From positions 15,659 to 79,658 of the forward strand of contig CAZIFA010000011.1 of NCBI GenBank assembly GCA_964539025.1: a DNA stretch of 64,000 nucleotides. The letters run 5' to 3'. Below, piece by piece: positions 22,720 to 30,662 of the stretch (position 1 is its first letter; every line of letters starts with the position of its first letter). Origin of the DNA: Micavibrio_A sp964539025 (GTDB lineage: Bacteria > Pseudomonadota > Alphaproteobacteria > Micavibrionales > Micavibrionaceae). A model generated the notes under the pieces. The model worked only from the letters and a program-made list of their open reading frames with translations, had not been told where the DNA came from and ran no database searches. The position numbers were made by a program, and so were the translations under genes.

Positions 22720-24573
22720 TTATTTAAAGGCACTTCGCAAAACATCGATGATTGCATCTGTTTCAGTATCATCTTCACTTTCACCCTGTTCTCTATGAAA
22801 ATCTAAAATCTCGTCGCGCAAGGCATCACTCATATTTGCGGATTGCTTTGGCTTGTTAGGGTCGTTTTTGAAGATATCCAGCTGGTTTGGATCCGGCTCC
22901 TGCTTTTGGCTGCCTGTTTCCTTGGGAATATCAAATTCCGGGATCATGTGATCGACAATTTTAAGATTCGGCACATCAGGCGGCGGCAACAGCCTTTTGG
23001 CAAAATTCGCGTCTTTGTAATAGGCGATCTTTTTGGCGCGCACCGGGTATGAGGCTTCCGTAATAATGATTTCCTCGTGCTTCGGTAGCTGTTTGACCTT
23101 TTCCTTGGAAATCAGGGGACGCGCGCGGAAACTGGTATTCTTGCTTGGCGATTCATATTTGAAGGAATTCTTCTTCGAAGTTGAAACAGTTTTAACCGTC
23201 CTCTCGCCGCATGAATTGCTGACGTAGTTTGCTGTTTCAAGATCATTGGCGGAAAAGAATATCTGGTGAGCGCAGCAGGAGAGAATACCGTCCCGCTTGT
23301 CCTTGCCGTATGTATCATCGAGCCATTTCAATCCCTGCACCACGGCCATGACGCGGCAATTATAGCCGCCTAAAAGCGTAAAAGCAGAAGTCATGGATTT
23401 CATTTCGCCTAGCATGTGGAATTCGTCCATCATCAGAAGCACTTTATAAGGCTCGGTTTCATCCGGTTCTTTTAAGGAAAGCGTGGTAATGACCTGCTCG
23501 AAGAAAATCCGCAAAAGAGGGGCGAGGGTTTGAATCTGGCCGGTCAAAACGCCAACATAAACGGCCATCCGTTTTTTTCGCATATCGGAAATGGAAAAAT
23601 CACTGGCAGAAGTGGCCGCGTCGATCACAGGGTTGTCCCAAAGGTTGATCGCCTGGTTCAAAGAGGATTTTACCCCGCTTCGCTCTTTTGCGGCCTTGTT
23701 CGCAAAATTCATCAAGGACTTCTTGATCGTTGACGACAATTCGGGATGTTTGGATACGATATGGCGGCAAATATCCCCTAGATCCTGCTCGGTTCCCAAA
23801 AGCCGGTTTATGGCGCCGATGGTGGACGGCATGGTATCGCTTTCCATGACATAGAGTGCAAGACCGACGAACAGGGCGCGCGCTTCGGAAGCCCAAACAG
23901 GATCACTCTTTACAGGGTCTTTAATCAGGATATTGGCAATAATCTGGATATCGCTGATCCTTTGATACGGGTCTTTGCTGACACCATCGAGCGGATTATA
24001 GCGGTGCGATTTGCCGTTTTGGTCTAACGGGGACCACATGAAAACATCATGGCCGTGTTCTTTCCTGAATCCGGCCGTTTTTCTAAAGTTCTCATGCTTG
24101 ATATCCAGACATATAATAGAGTCGGGCCAGTTCAGAAGATTTGGCACGACAATTCCGATTCCCTTACCGCTGCGCGTTGGAGCTATTATTATGCAATGCG
24201 TTGGCGTATCGCTGATTAGATACTTTCCTTTGTATTTCCCCAAAATGAGTCCTTCGCGCGCGAACAGGCCTGCGTTGTGGATCTCCTGCCAGGTCGCCCA
24301 GTGTGCGTCGCCAAATTCCGGCTCTCTTTTTATAAAGAAGCTGATGATCATGCCGGCCATAAGAATATGCGGGACAGCCAATGATATGATGAAGCGGGTC
24401 TTTATACGCGGGTCATGAAGGTAGGGTATGTTAGACCATATCGACCACGGCATGGCGGCTTCAATATTCTGCCCGGCCCATCCCATATAGATTATCGATG
24501 CGAGATAAGACGCTGTGATCAGGCCGAACAAGATACTTATGGTGATGAAAGCGCCTTGGTTATTGAACATCAC
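22720..24573 (-). CDS. virD4: VirD4-type coupling protein
   Basis: A 617-residue type IV coupling protein. There are N-terminal membrane segments in residues ~8-30 and ~60-82. Walker A is in IIAPTRSGKGIGIVVPNLL around residue 130, and Walker B is in VLLMMDEFHMLG around residue 395. The C-terminal ~90 residues are acidic and Pro/Lys-rich. It docks the relaxosome at the secretion channel. It is the last gene of the virB operon, and the ATG overlaps the virB11 stop. Confidence 0.93.
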   Translation of the reverse strand: MMFNNQGAFITISILFGLITASYLASIIYMGWAGQNIEAAMPWSIWSNIPYLHDPRIKTRFIISLAVPHILMAGMIISFFIKREPEFGDAHWATWQEIHNAGLFAREGLILGKYKGKYLISDTPTHCIIIAPTRSGKGIGIVVPNLLNWPDSIICLDIKHENFRKTAGFRKEHGHDVFMWSPLDQNGKSHRYNPLDGVSKDPYQRISDIQIIANILIKDPVKSDPVWASEARALFVGLALYVMESDTMPSTIGAINRLLGTEQDLGDICRHIVSKHPELSSTIKKSLMNFANKAAKERSGVKSSLNQAINLWDNPVIDAATSASDFSISDMRKKRMAVYVGVLTGQIQTLAPLLRIFFEQVITTLSLKEPDETEPYKVLLMMDEFHMLGEMKSMTSAFTLLGGYNCRVMAVVQGLKWLDDTYGKDKRDGILSCCAHQIFFSANDLETANYVSNSCGERTVKTVSTSKKNSFKYESPSKNTSFRARPLISKEKVKQLPKHEEIIITEASYPVRAKKIAYYKDANFAKRLLPPPDVPNLKIVDHMIPEFDIPKETGSQKQEPDPNQLDIFKNDPNKPKQSANMSDALRDEILDFHREQGESEDDTETDAIIDVLRSAFK

Positions 24574-25580
24574 GGATACCAGACTTCGGATATAATCCTT
24601 TTCCCGCCAATCCTCTTGAGCTGCACGACAACATCCACGATCGAGCGAATGTAATCCATGATTTGATCGTTCTGCAGGCCAAGGTTGGCTTGCATGACCA
24701 TCAGGGCGATTTGCTTGAAGGCGCCGTGGGGTGTATCTGCGTGAACAGTGGTTATAGATCCGGGGTGGCCGGTGTTCACGGCGCGCAAGAACGTATAGGC
24801 TTCTTTACCCCGCAGCTCACCAAGCAAAATCCTATCGGGGCGAAGACGCAAAGAGGCTTCCAAAAGGCTTTGAATTGTTACTTCTGCAATACCCTGTTCG
24901 CCTTTGGACGCCAGCAGGGGAACATGGTTTTGATGAATAGGTTTTATTTCCGGCGTGTCTTCGATCGTAATGATCCGTTCTTCGGGATCAATTTCTTTCA
25001 AGATGGCGTTCAGGAGGGTCGTTTTTCCCGTTGAGGTTCCGCCGGAAATAATGATGTTCTTTTTCGATTTTGCCGCCAAAGCAATAAATTGATAAAAATT
25101 CTTTTGTTCTGCCAGAGCGCGCAGTTGAGCATCATGGGATTTCAAATCAGAATCATTAACCCAATCTACGGAATCGAAAGCGCCTGCCTTCGCATAATCT
25201 GCCAAATCCATATCCTTTACGACCTGTTTTCTGATTGAAAGGACAATGCCGTTTGGTGTAGCGGGAAACTGAACAACCTGCACGCGTTCGCCTGTCGGTA
25301 AAGAAGCAGATAATAGCGGGTTTTGTGTATTGATGGCTTGACTGGTGTTACTGGCAATTTGCTTCGCTAGGCGCGCCATGTGATCATCTGTAATTAGGGC
25401 ACAGTCAATTTTTTCCATTGATGGGCTTCCGGCGCGCTCTATCCAGAGTTCACCGGAACGGTTGACGCAAATTTCAGCTATCGCAGGATCATCCAGATAG
25501 GCTTTAAATATATCGAGATAACGCTGCAGGTAAACCTTGTCAGCGGGCTGGTTGTCCTGATTGGCTACTTGCGGTTTCAT
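24570..25580 (-). CDS. virB11: VirB11-type secretion ATPase
   Basis: A 336-residue hexameric ATPase. The N-terminal domain covers residues ~1-140. Walker A is IISGGTSTGKTTLLNA around residue 180, the Asp box is EERIITIEDTPEI, Walker B is RILLGELRGKEAY, and the His box is NTGHPGSITTVHA. All motifs are intact. It powers pilus assembly and substrate transfer with VirB4 and VirD4. Two bases separate it from virB10. Confidence 0.94.
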   Translation of the reverse strand: MKPQVANQDNQPADKVYLQRYLDIFKAYLDDPAIAEICVNRSGELWIERAGSPSMEKIDCALITDDHMARLAKQIASNTSQAINTQNPLLSASLPTGERVQVVQFPATPNGIVLSIRKQVVKDMDLADYAKAGAFDSVDWVNDSDLKSHDAQLRALAEQKNFYQFIALAAKSKKNIIISGGTSTGKTTLLNAILKEIDPEERIITIEDTPEIKPIHQNHVPLLASKGEQGIAEVTIQSLLEASLRLRPDRILLGELRGKEAYTFLRAVNTGHPGSITTVHADTPHGAFKQIALMVMQANLGLQNDQIMDYIRSIVDVVVQLKRIGGKRIISEVWYP

Positions 25581-25582
25581 AT

Positions 25583-26728
25583 TTACTCTCTTGGCATATT
25601 CCCTGCCACTTGCGAGAAATCGAGATCCTTGCCTACGAAGACTTTGATCCTTTTCCCCTGATCGACATGGATTGTCGGCGGAATGGCGATAGAGTTCTCC
25701 AGTGCGATTTCGGATGCTCTTGAGAAATCGTCTCCTGTTTCTAGGGCCACCGTCGCGGAATCTGTATCATCCATGGCGTTTACCCCGATTTTCAGGCCTG
25801 CATCGATCATGGAAAGCAGGACAGAGGAGCCGAAACGCTCGAAGAAGTGCGTATCGATTTCTCCATCAAGGCCCGAACGACCCAAAGCGTCCGTTCCGTA
25901 AGAGCCGATATTGACGCTCACGCCATCATTCCTGATCATCCGGTTCCAAATGACAAACACGCGGCTTTGACCGCGCACAACGCCGGATTTGTATCGACCG
26001 ACAAGTTTAGATCCTTGCGGGATAAGCAAGTGCGATCCATCGAAGGAATATACATCCTCGCTGATTACAGCGCGCACCATGCCCGGAAGATCGCTTTGAA
26101 TGGCCGTTTCAAGGATTCCACTGATCATCGTGCCTTGCGCGATCAGGCTGTTCAGGTTTTGGAGTTGGTTCGCCGTCGCGGTTTCTACCTCAAGGTTGGC
26201 GTTCTGATTAGCAAAAGCGACATTTGGATCCTCGCCACCGAGCAAAGTTCCACTTCCGCCTGTGGTCTGACCCGCTGCAGATGAACCAGTGGCCCCGCCA
26301 CCAGCCTGATCATAGATCATCTGCGGGGAGGCGATCCGTTGTTCCATGCGCTTTTTTTGCTCCTGGGCCATGCGTAACGCTTCCTGCTGCATTGCCAATT
26401 CACGTTGCGCTGCAAGCGGGTCATATTCTTGAACCGGGCCGGCAGGCTGGAGTTCTTGTTGGGGTTCGGCGGGCGCAGGTTCGATATATGGCGTGGACGA
26501 CGCACCGGCATTTTTAAAAGATATTTCCTCGGCTTGCACAAAAGATTTAGGTTCGCCTTTTTTCATGCCATCGATCACAACGAAGACGATAGCGACGGCC
26601 GCAACAGCCAGAAATATACCGCCCAGGATATATTGCTTTGTTGTTGTTGCCGCGACGGAAGGGATCCCCCGATCAGCTGGAGGGGCAGGTTGGTCTTCCC
26701 TTGGTTTTTCAAAAATATCTTCATCCAT
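25583..26728 (-). CDS. virB10: VirB10-type core complex protein
   Basis: A 381-residue protein. It has a cytoplasmic N-terminus, one membrane helix at about residues 33-53 (YILGGIFLAVAAVAIVFVVI) and a Pro/Glu/Gln-rich periplasmic linker to about residue 170. The beta-barrel domain follows (ISGILETAIQSDLPGMVRAV, LLIPQGSKLVGRYKSGV, and a terminal HVDQGKRIKVFVGKDLDF). It spans both membranes and senses ATP use by VirB11/VirD4. Confidence 0.93.
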   Translation of the reverse strand: MDEDIFEKPREDQPAPPADRGIPSVAATTTKQYILGGIFLAVAAVAIVFVVIDGMKKGEPKSFVQAEEISFKNAGASSTPYIEPAPAEPQQELQPAGPVQEYDPLAAQRELAMQQEALRMAQEQKKRMEQRIASPQMIYDQAGGGATGSSAAGQTTGGSGTLLGGEDPNVAFANQNANLEVETATANQLQNLNSLIAQGTMISGILETAIQSDLPGMVRAVISEDVYSFDGSHLLIPQGSKLVGRYKSGVVRGQSRVFVIWNRMIRNDGVSVNIGSYGTDALGRSGLDGEIDTHFFERFGSSVLLSMIDAGLKIGVNAMDDTDSATVALETGDDFSRASEIALENSIAIPPTIHVDQGKRIKVFVGKDLDFSQVAGNMPRE

Positions 26729-26738
26729 GGAAATCAGC

Positions 26739-27698
26739 CTAATTGTTCAGGGTTGTTGTTTCTTTTCCATGCCAGTAGGAAAAGAAGCCGGGTTTTTCAC
26801 TGCTCGCAAGCGCGTCCTGTTCAATGGCATCAGGCGCTTTAGATGCAACAGGTGAGGCTTTGGCTGTTTTCGAGCCTTTTGCCGTTTTGACCTTCTTCTC
26901 CTGCAATTCAGCGATAGGAACAGGGCGAGATTGCTTTCCTTTGTCTTTGGGGAAGGCATCATTAAAAATGCAGGTCGCAGCATTCCCATCCCGCAAGGTA
27001 AATTGCTGTCCTACGGAATTTACAATCATGTAGGATCCTTCCGTATTATAATTGACAATGCTTTCATTCCCTTCTTCGTCAACAGAGAAAATCGCAGGGG
27101 TCATTCCCGGCTTTTTAAATTCGAAGTAAGTGAAGGTGCCATCATCATAAACGCGCTTTGGTCGCAAGCTGTTCGAGCCGGCATAGGAATAATCAAAATT
27201 CCAGTTTGACGCATCAGCGCCCTGCAAAGGATCATACCGTCCGGCCGCTTTGCTGCCGAAATTTGCCAATTCCAAGGTTTCCTCTTCGGGGTAGCGGAAT
27301 TTAACCCGGAAAGTCAGATCACCGGCTTTTGGCGATGAAGCCTTGGCCGCGGCCAGCTCGAAGGTATAAATCCGCTTCGAGGTCAGCACCGTCATGTTAG
27401 TTTCGGCGTTCTGTTCGAGAGGCTTAATGTAAATCAGGTTTTTGCGGCTTCCCGGTATAACCTGCCATGCCTCGGAATCCCCGATGGAGATTGATTCCAC
27501 CTTTTCCTTCGGCGAAAACTCGATCACCATTGTAAACCCGTAATGCCCTTTCAGGTAATACACCTCATTTTCATGATAGGTATAGGATTTGATCCTCGCA
27601 TCTGCCGTACCTGGTCTTGCCGAACGATCTGCAAGGGCAGGGGTTGAAATCAACGGCAAGATAAATATTACCGCCATTATGTAGTTTTTTATGTTCAT
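26739..27698 (-). CDS. virB9: VirB9-type core complex protein
   Basis: A 319-residue protein with signal peptide (IMAVIFILPLISTPALA). The N-terminal beta domain contains YHENEVYYLKGHYGF, IEFSPKEKVESISIGDSEAW and a NLIYIKPLEQNAETNM segment. The C-terminal VirB7-binding domain contains FTYFEFKKPGMTPAIF and GSYMIVNSVGQQFTLRDGN. An extra C-terminal Lys/Ala-rich tail of ~60 residues follows the usual end, an extension some homologues carry. Confidence 0.92.
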   Translation of the reverse strand: MNIKNYIMAVIFILPLISTPALADRSARPGTADARIKSYTYHENEVYYLKGHYGFTMVIEFSPKEKVESISIGDSEAWQVIPGSRKNLIYIKPLEQNAETNMTVLTSKRIYTFELAAAKASSPKAGDLTFRVKFRYPEEETLELANFGSKAAGRYDPLQGADASNWNFDYSYAGSNSLRPKRVYDDGTFTYFEFKKPGMTPAIFSVDEEGNESIVNYNTEGSYMIVNSVGQQFTLRDGNAATCIFNDAFPKDKGKQSRPVPIAELQEKKVKTAKGSKTAKASPVASKAPDAIEQDALASSEKPGFFSYWHGKETTTLNN

Positions 27699-28384
27699 CT
27701 GACACTCTCCAATACTTCGGGGTTAATACGGTAGCTCGTGACCTGAAATCCGAGCGGGTTTAAAAAGCGGTCCGCCATTTTCATGGGCTTTTGCGTGTAC
27801 TGATAATCAATGATCGCCGTCCAATAGCTCACTCTGGTTTGGTTGTTTTCCTTTAATTCACGTTGGAACCGAATAGAGGCTGTCTTGTCGTTCAGGAAGG
27901 AAACCGATTGAATTTTTATGTCGATCGCGGTTTTACGGCCGTACACGATACTGGGATTATCCGGATTTTTGCCGTTCCATAGCTGCTGGTATTCCTGCAA
28001 GGCCATGCCTTGGGACATGAGAGAAACAAGGTCATAATTTTCGCGCAAAATCGAGGGATTGTAGGATTCACGCAAAGAGACATATTTCACAAGGTTTGCC
28101 TGTGTGATCGCTTCATCCTGGGTAAGATTCCCTTGGTACAGCCCTCTGGTTAGCTCAAGATATCCAGTGCTGCGGTCCACCGTGACAACATAAGGCTCGA
28201 ATGTCTTAAGGGGCAGCAAGAGTAATAAGGCCACCACTGACAGAACTGCCAAAGCCATGCAGAAGAACGAGATAATCCACGCCCTGTTTCTAGACTGAAT
28301 GGCGTTGGCTATGATTTCCTGCTCCCATGTCTGGGCGGCTTTGAAGTAGGGATCCAGCTCTTGGGTATCCGTCTTTTGAAGCAT
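27695..28384 (-). CDS. virB8: VirB8-type assembly protein
   Basis: A 229-residue bitopic inner-membrane protein. One membrane helix lies at residues ~33-56 (AWIISFFCMALAVLSVVALL). The NTF2-like periplasmic domain contains EPYVVTVDRSTGYLELTRG, KYVSLRESYNPSILRENYD and a terminal NPLGFQVTSYRINPE. The ATG overlaps the virB6 stop, and its own stop overlaps the virB9 ATG. Confidence 0.92.
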   Translation of the reverse strand: MLQKTDTQELDPYFKAAQTWEQEIIANAIQSRNRAWIISFFCMALAVLSVVALLLLLPLKTFEPYVVTVDRSTGYLELTRGLYQGNLTQDEAITQANLVKYVSLRESYNPSILRENYDLVSLMSQGMALQEYQQLWNGKNPDNPSIVYGRKTAIDIKIQSVSFLNDKTASIRFQRELKENNQTRVSYWTAIIDYQYTQKPMKMADRFLNPLGFQVTSYRINPEVLESVR

Positions 28385-29361
28385 TACTGAACCTCTTTCG
28401 CTTTTTGAATAGCGGGCTCTATAGAACCCCTATTGGATTTTATTCTGTCTAGTCTCTCTCTCCTTTCTTGCCTTTTTTTAGCTGCATATTTGAGAGGGGC
28501 AGCTAACTTTCTTGAGGCCCATGCCCCAGTTCCCATGGTAGATAGAGAGACACCACCAGTTATCGAAGAAGCCATATTTAGAATCTGCGATAGAAGGAGT
28601 ATTGAGACGATAGAAGTAACCAGGAAGGGGCCAATATAAGAAAGTAACTTACCGTTGGTATCAGCATTTTCTTCTAAACTGGTTAGGGGGTTCTCTATAA
28701 GCATTAATATTAATGCCAGCAACGCATACACAAATATGGGTACGATTGCGTAGTTGAGCAGTGTCCTTAGCCACCCCTCAAAAAGAGATTTCGTGTTCAC
28801 AAAAATCAATAGAAGAATGAATACCGGGCCGACCGACAACAAAATGGCTACTGCCAGTTTTGATAGAACTATTAGCATTGTCGAATAGCCGGTCAGCCCG
28901 ATTGTGCCAAACCATACCAGTCCGGCGTACATATATTGCCCGAAGTCATTCCAGTCTGCCCCCTCCAATATTCTTGAAGAGACAGTCATTCCTCGATCAA
29001 AAAACTCTGAGAGAGCCAAGTTCGCGGATGTTTCATCACTAGCTTCTGTGCCGCTATCAGCTGCGGAAGCTATAAGAATACCGGCAATATCTGATGGAAG
29101 ATCCGTTGCCATGTTATAGACGAACAGGAAGAAAGTGTCCCACTGGGTAGCGATTACGAGCAAAATAATGATTTTTAGGCAGTGCCAGATCAGATCCGAA
29201 GCGGAGAACCGCCCACTGATAATCACTTTGTACCCATAAACAGCAATGAAAACGACAAACATCAGCCGCCACAATGTTTGAATTGTCGCGGTCAGGCTTC
29301 CAAAGGAACCTTGGACGAAGCCTAAAATAATACTGTCAACTTGGGTAATTAAAGATTCCAT
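28384..29361 (-). CDS. virB6: VirB6-type polytopic inner-membrane protein
   Basis: A 325-residue protein with about six hydrophobic segments, including IQTLWRLMFVVFIAVYGYKVI, LSKLAVAILLSVGPVFILLL (with the conserved GP-x-F) and YAIVPIFVYALLALILML. A basic cytoplasmic tail follows. VirB6 forms part of the inner-membrane translocation platform. Its gene lies between the exclusion-like lipoprotein and virB8, the usual place. Confidence 0.9.
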   Translation of the reverse strand: MESLITQVDSIILGFVQGSFGSLTATIQTLWRLMFVVFIAVYGYKVIISGRFSASDLIWHCLKIIILLVIATQWDTFFLFVYNMATDLPSDIAGILIASAADSGTEASDETSANLALSEFFDRGMTVSSRILEGADWNDFGQYMYAGLVWFGTIGLTGYSTMLIVLSKLAVAILLSVGPVFILLLIFVNTKSLFEGWLRTLLNYAIVPIFVYALLALILMLIENPLTSLEENADTNGKLLSYIGPFLVTSIVSILLLSQILNMASSITGGVSLSTMGTGAWASRKLAAPLKYAAKKRQERRERLDRIKSNRGSIEPAIQKAKEVQ

Positions 29362-29364
29362 AAA

Positions 29365-29745
29365 TTATTTTTTGTTTCTTTTCCATTCGAAGACTCTTTT
29401 TAAATCTTCTTCACCTTTTTTCCTGCGAATGTCTAAAAGTGCCTCATAGTGTGTCCATACAGGTGTAAAACGCACATTTTCGGAGGATACATTCGGACCA
29501 AAGCCACCCTCATTTAACAAATTGGCAATGTGTGTCGCTGTCCGGTCGCAATCTTGTAATACGGTCTTGTTAGCGCTTTCTGGATGCGCCCATATTTCCG
29601 AACAGCGCGAAATGGACAAATTTCCGTGTTGCATGATGAAGGATGCCACTTTGTCAGGCGGATGTTTTTCCAACGGATTGGAGTCCATACAGCCAGACAG
29701 GAGCATTGAAAGCGCAAGCGCGCCAAATAACTCTCTTGTTCTCAT
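29365..29745 (-). CDS. Lipoprotein, entry-exclusion (EexN)-like
   Basis: A 126-residue protein with lipoprotein signal ending LSMLLSGC, so the mature protein starts at Cys19. The mature part has two further Cys in SRCSEIWAHPESAN and QDCDRTATHIANLL, an arrangement like EexN entry-exclusion proteins encoded between virB5 and virB6 homologues. A charged coil ends the protein. The probable role is to block redundant transfer into cells that already carry the element. Family membership is moderately supported. Confidence 0.65.
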   Translation of the reverse strand: MRTRELFGALALSMLLSGCMDSNPLEKHPPDKVASFIMQHGNLSISRCSEIWAHPESANKTVLQDCDRTATHIANLLNEGGFGPNVSSENVRFTPVWTHYEALLDIRRKKGEEDLKRVFEWKRNKK

Positions 29746-29912
29746 GAGCGTTTTTCTTTCTGGTTATCCAGTGCCGCAACATTGAGAGGGATGTGCGCGC
29801 AAGGGTTTTGAGACAGGCTGGCGGAAGGGCCGCAAGGCGATTTAAGGTCGCGGTGTCCGCCCGCGCATCCCGATAGAGCCAAAACAGATATAAAAACGAT
29901 GATAAGACGCAT
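29742..29912 (-). CDS. virB7: VirB7-like small lipoprotein
   Basis: A 56-residue lipoprotein: MRLIIVFISVLALSGCAGGH, with lipobox LSGC and mature Cys16. Two more Cys follow (SPCGPS, NPCAHIPL). GAGGAG lies upstream of the ATG and the stop overlaps the next ATG (ATGA). Size, lipobox and position after virB5 fit VirB7, the outer-membrane lipoprotein that stabilises VirB9. It was too short for routine ORF listing, and its absence would leave the core complex incomplete. Confidence 0.8.
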   Translation of the reverse strand: MRLIIVFISVLALSGCAGGHRDLKSPCGPSASLSQNPCAHIPLNVAALDNQKEKRS

Positions 29913-29915
29913 GGA

Positions 29916-30662
29916 TCACTCCTCTAGTTTGAATGCATCTGCCGCTTTTGTTGCATCATATTTATGTGCAGCAGTGGCGCGGCGATAGGTTGTTAAAGTT
30001 TCGTTGTCCGTGGCGGCGTTTTGCTGGATTTGCAAAGCCTGGAGCCGGATAAGTTCATTCAGGATCATTCCGTTTTCCGCAGTAATACGGGCTTGAAGAT
30101 CGACGGAGGCTTTCAGATCTGTCGTGTTGTTTAGCTCTTCCAGCAGGTCTTCATAGGTTTCGATCCGCGTTGAGATATTATTGTAAGCCGCTTCGGATGC
30201 TGCCATGGCCGCGTAGGTCGTATTATTCCGGCGGTCCACGGCCTGCGCGATAGGGCCGGCTGGGTCACTTGGCAGAAATTCAGAGCCGGGCAGGGGTCTG
30301 AATGTGTCGGTGAGATTGCCATAGATACTTTGCGTACCAAGGCCTGCGCTTCCCAATCCCTGCGCGTTCATCATGTTCATCGTTTGCTGCCATGTGTTTG
30401 GCAGGTAGCGGCGCAATTCCGATTCAAGGGAAGAGTTTTTCAAAGATCCCATGTTGCGCGGCCCGGTGATGGCATCGGCCTGTCTTACGGCCTGATCAAG
30501 CTGTTCCAGCTGCTTTGCATAGTCCTTCGTCATGGAATCCAGCTGCGTGACCATCTGGCCGAAGGCTGAGGCGTCATAGACAGGGATACCCTGCGCGTGG
30601 GCTGCAGGGGATACATATATAAATAGTGAAATTACTAAGTAGGAAATGGCGATATGCTTCAT
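29916..30662 (-). CDS. virB5: VirB5-type minor pilin
   Basis: A 248-residue protein with signal peptide (ISLFIYVSPAAHA). The mature protein is helical with IPVYDASAFGQMVTQLDSMT, a coiled-coil AKQLEQLDQAVRQAD and a central NMMNAQGLG segment, followed by helices around TRIETYEDLLEELNN. VirB5 sits at the pilus tip and affects recipient contact. The ATG overlaps the virB4 stop by four bases. Confidence 0.85.
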   Translation of the reverse strand: MKHIAISYLVISLFIYVSPAAHAQGIPVYDASAFGQMVTQLDSMTKDYAKQLEQLDQAVRQADAITGPRNMGSLKNSSLESELRRYLPNTWQQTMNMMNAQGLGSAGLGTQSIYGNLTDTFRPLPGSEFLPSDPAGPIAQAVDRRNNTTYAAMAASEAAYNNISTRIETYEDLLEELNNTTDLKASVDLQARITAENGMILNELIRLQALQIQQNAATDNETLTTYRRATAAHKYDATKAADAFKLEE